NCBI GenBank assembly: GCA_008729055.1
Contig: SDUX01000010.1
Coordinates: 3,053,090 to 3,117,089, forward strand
Source of the DNA: Pyropia haitanensis
Lineage: Eukaryota > Rhodophyta > Bangiophyceae > Bangiales > Bangiaceae
Direction of reading: 5' to 3'
DNA length: 64,000 nucleotides
In this document: piece after piece, positions 61,618-64,000 of the stretch
Position numbering within the stretch: the stretch's first letter is position 1
Layout: every line of letters starts with the position of its first letter
Translations under genes and position numbers: made by a program
The notes under the pieces: generated by a model
What the model was told of the DNA's origin: nothing
What the model saw: only the letters and a program-made list of their open reading frames with translations
Database searches by the model: none

Positions 61618-64000
61618 GGCCGCCGGGGGGGCGGGCAACGCGGAGAGGCGGGGGGGGGGGGGGGGAGGGGGGGGGATGGCCGCGAGGGAGAGAGAAAAAA
61701 AGGCGAGGGAGGTGAGAAAGACGGCGGAGTGGGGAGGGTGGCAAGCGGGAGCCAAAAAAAAAAAAAAAGGCGACCTTGAGGACGCGGGGGGGGAGAACGG
61801 GTGACAGAGTGGGGGGGGGGGGACGGTGGGGTTGGAAAAGATGGGGCGGGGGGGGGGGGGTTGGGGGGGTTGGGGCAGGGTGACGGAAGGGTTTGGGAAG
61901 CAGAAGCGGCGGCAGTGGCCGCACCGGCAAGCACCGCGGTCGCACCGACAAGCGCGCGCTCGGCCGGCCGTCGATCCGGGTGGGCGGCGGGCTGCCCGTT
62001 GGCAGGGTGCCGCCACTCGAGGGTGCAGGCGCCAGACAGGGGGGGGGGGGGGGGGGGGGGAGGCGCGCGTCCGCCGCCACCGACGCCGCCGCCGCGGCGG
62101 CCGCCGACACGCCACTGGGCGGCGGCGGGGGACGCCAGCGGCGGCGACCGCGCCGCCGTCCCCGCGCGGCGGCGCCGCGCTGCGCCGCGGCCGCGGCCGC
62201 AGCGAGCACGGACGGGGAACACTGGCGGGGGCGGGGGGGAGCAGACGTTGGGGTGGGGCGGGGGGGGTGGGGGGGGGGGTGCCGCGTTGGGTTGATCGTT
62301 GGGGACGCGGCGTGCAGGTGCAGGGGGGGGGGAGGGGGGGGGGGGGGTGGCGGCGGGTGCCTCGCGCCACCGTTTGAACGAGCGCACGGGGTGCCACCGT
62401 GGTGGCTACCCCCGGTTGGGTGTTGTGCCACCCACGGCGATGGGTGCCGTGTGGCGGGTGTTGGGAAGGGGGGGGGGGGGGGGGGGGGGGCCAGGATTCT
62501 GCTTGCTCGGGATTGACAGGCCAAAGTTTGAGCTCTGCCGCCAAACCAACGCCGCGCACCCCGCCTCTGCAGTGAGCGCGGAGGCCTGGGCAGGCCAACG
62601 GCGTCGGGACGCTGGGGCGTAATATACAGCGGCAGCGGCCTCGGGGCCACCACGACTGGGGGGGGGTGGCCGGCGCTTGGCAACACCTTCCCCGCACCGT
62701 TCCTGTGGGGGTGGGGGGGGGGGGGCGGCCGGCGGCGGCTGGCGAGGCTGCCCCGCACCTCGCCGCCACGTGCACGCCCCGTTTTCTTCTTGTTCTTGTT
62801 CTTTGTTTTTGCGGTCCAGGCGGCAGCGGGCCCCCCTGCCGGCCCAGCCGGTGCGGTACCTGCGGCGGGGCGAGCGCGCAACCACACTGGCGTCGGATTT
62901 GGTCCGCGGCGGCGCGGCGGACCGCCTGATCTCGGGATCAAGGTGGGCGGCGGTGGCGCCCCCCCCCTGGCTGCCGTGTCGTTGGTCCCCCACTCCGACG
63001 AGCGGGCCACTGTGTCAAAGATTTGTGTGGTCTGGGGAGCGCCGACGCGGGTTGCCGGTGGGCGGTGGCGAGCGACATTGGTGGTCCCCAGCGGCAGGCA
63101 GGGTCCGTGCGTCGCACGCGGGACCAAGCCGACTGACAGGCGCCGCCGCGCCTGAGCCCGCACCGACGGGTCGGGCGTGGACGGGAAGGGGGCCACGCGG
63201 TGGCGCGTCGGAGCTCATGGATCCGCGGAAGGCGGGCTCGTTCAAAACAGCACGGAGCGGTCGGGCGTGGCCCAGGGTTCTTGGCACACATCATCCACTG
63301 CGGTGGGGGGGGCGTGGACGTCCGCCGCTCCGAAGCGGGCCGCCACCAGGTCAGCGGTAGGGGGCGGCGCGACCGACGCAATCGGTCCCCGCGTGTTCCG
63401 GTCCCTCCGCGGTTTTCTTCTTGTTCATGAACACCCGTCTGTGGGCGCCCCTTTCCTCTTGAAACAATGACTTGGTGAACGGCCAGTCGACCAGGGACAG
63501 ACCGCTGTTGGCGTTTGAATGTCCGCGCTTGACTTCTGCTTTTTATGTCACCGCATTCCTATCCCATTGAAGGAGATGATGGGCTGTGCGATCACACGGA
63601 ACAGGGCATCCTCCAAAGGACATCTCCCCGCGTTGCCGAGGAGGACACTGGCTGCTCCGTTGTGCCGACCTCTGGTCGGCTGGCACAGCCAGTCCAAAGA
63701 GTGGGAAGGAGCTTCCCCTTTGCGTTCAGATCACTTGCGGAGGGTCAAAGAGGGGAGGGTGGCCCTCGCCGAAAGGAAGAGACACCCATCCGGCCATCCG
63801 TTCTCATTGGATACAGCACGCTCTCCCCATTCCCGACTGAGCAGGTACACATAGGCCGCCTCGTATCCTTGACGGCGCGTTGGAGGGTGGCACTGCACCC
63901 CGCATCGCGCTTGAAGCGTTGGGTCACGCCTACGGAGACGCACTTTGATCCGCCTGCTAACCTGAATGATCGGAGCTGCCCGGTAATGGCAGTACTTGAG
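61618..64000. other. upstream of the GH85-like gene and right end of window; no supported gene
   Basis: 61618-62520 is rich in G runs with an A run at about 61755-61768 and should hold the GH85-like promoter. 62520-63400 is GC-rich with open frames of no recognisable family. 63400-64000 is more balanced in composition and contains no long ORF; it could be repeat sequence or the start of another intergenic region. Confidence 0.4.

Noticed and set aside
59008..62775. Upstream extension of the GH85-like frame beyond 61617
   Set aside because: The first 386 codons are Pro/Arg/His low complexity covering G-run intergenic sequence; the ATG at 61617 begins the first protein-like stretch.

Overview
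This is a nuclear window from an extremely GC-rich, gene-dense eukaryote with few introns. Only the MAP kinase gene has two clean spliceosomal introns; most other genes read as one exon. A plastid-type nitrite channel and a plant-type class II DAHP synthase, both with N-terminal extensions that look like plastid transit peptides, point to a photosynthetic lineage. Extreme GC, few introns and these genes together fit a bangiophyte red alga (Porphyra/Pyropia type). That assignment is inference from gene content and composition, not a database match.

Layout. Bases 1-4261 (minus) hold the N-terminal part of a BLTP2/SABRE/Hobbit-like bridge lipid-transfer protein running off the left edge. Bases 5.0-9.6 kb are a nest of non-autonomous mobile elements: a foldback element (copy A), an 835-bp hAT-like element with a perfect 8-bp target duplication, and a 571-bp inverted-repeat element flanked by TA. 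A GT61-type glycosyltransferase follows (10.8-13.2 kb). An intact Ty1/copia retrotransposon with LTRs identical by eye and a 5-bp target duplication occupies 14784-21205. Next are a CPPED1-like phosphoesterase and RRP15 (divergent), then the nitrite channel (convergent to RRP15). Bases 28.4-33.9 kb are a 5.5-kb palindromic foldback element (copy B) of the same family as A. The right half holds a 2'-5' oligoadenylate synthase-like protein, an HVA22/REEP membrane-shaping protein, a pseudokinase-ANTH-TKL kinase protein, a Tudor/AT-hook chromatin protein, DAHP synthase, a MAP kinase with a TTY activation loop, and a GH85-like protein lacking the catalytic Asn-x-Glu.

The host genes are unrelated housekeeping and signalling genes, each apparently transcribed alone. 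They do not form a cluster or operon-like system. The strongest candidates for something undescribed are the foldback family (A and B), whose arms carry long GCC-type low-complexity tracts, the OAS-like protein, the three-domain kinase and the substituted GH85 protein. In several genes the coding frame changes exactly at long C or G runs; I treat these as unresolved indels (real or assembly error) and give gene extents rather than repaired sequences.
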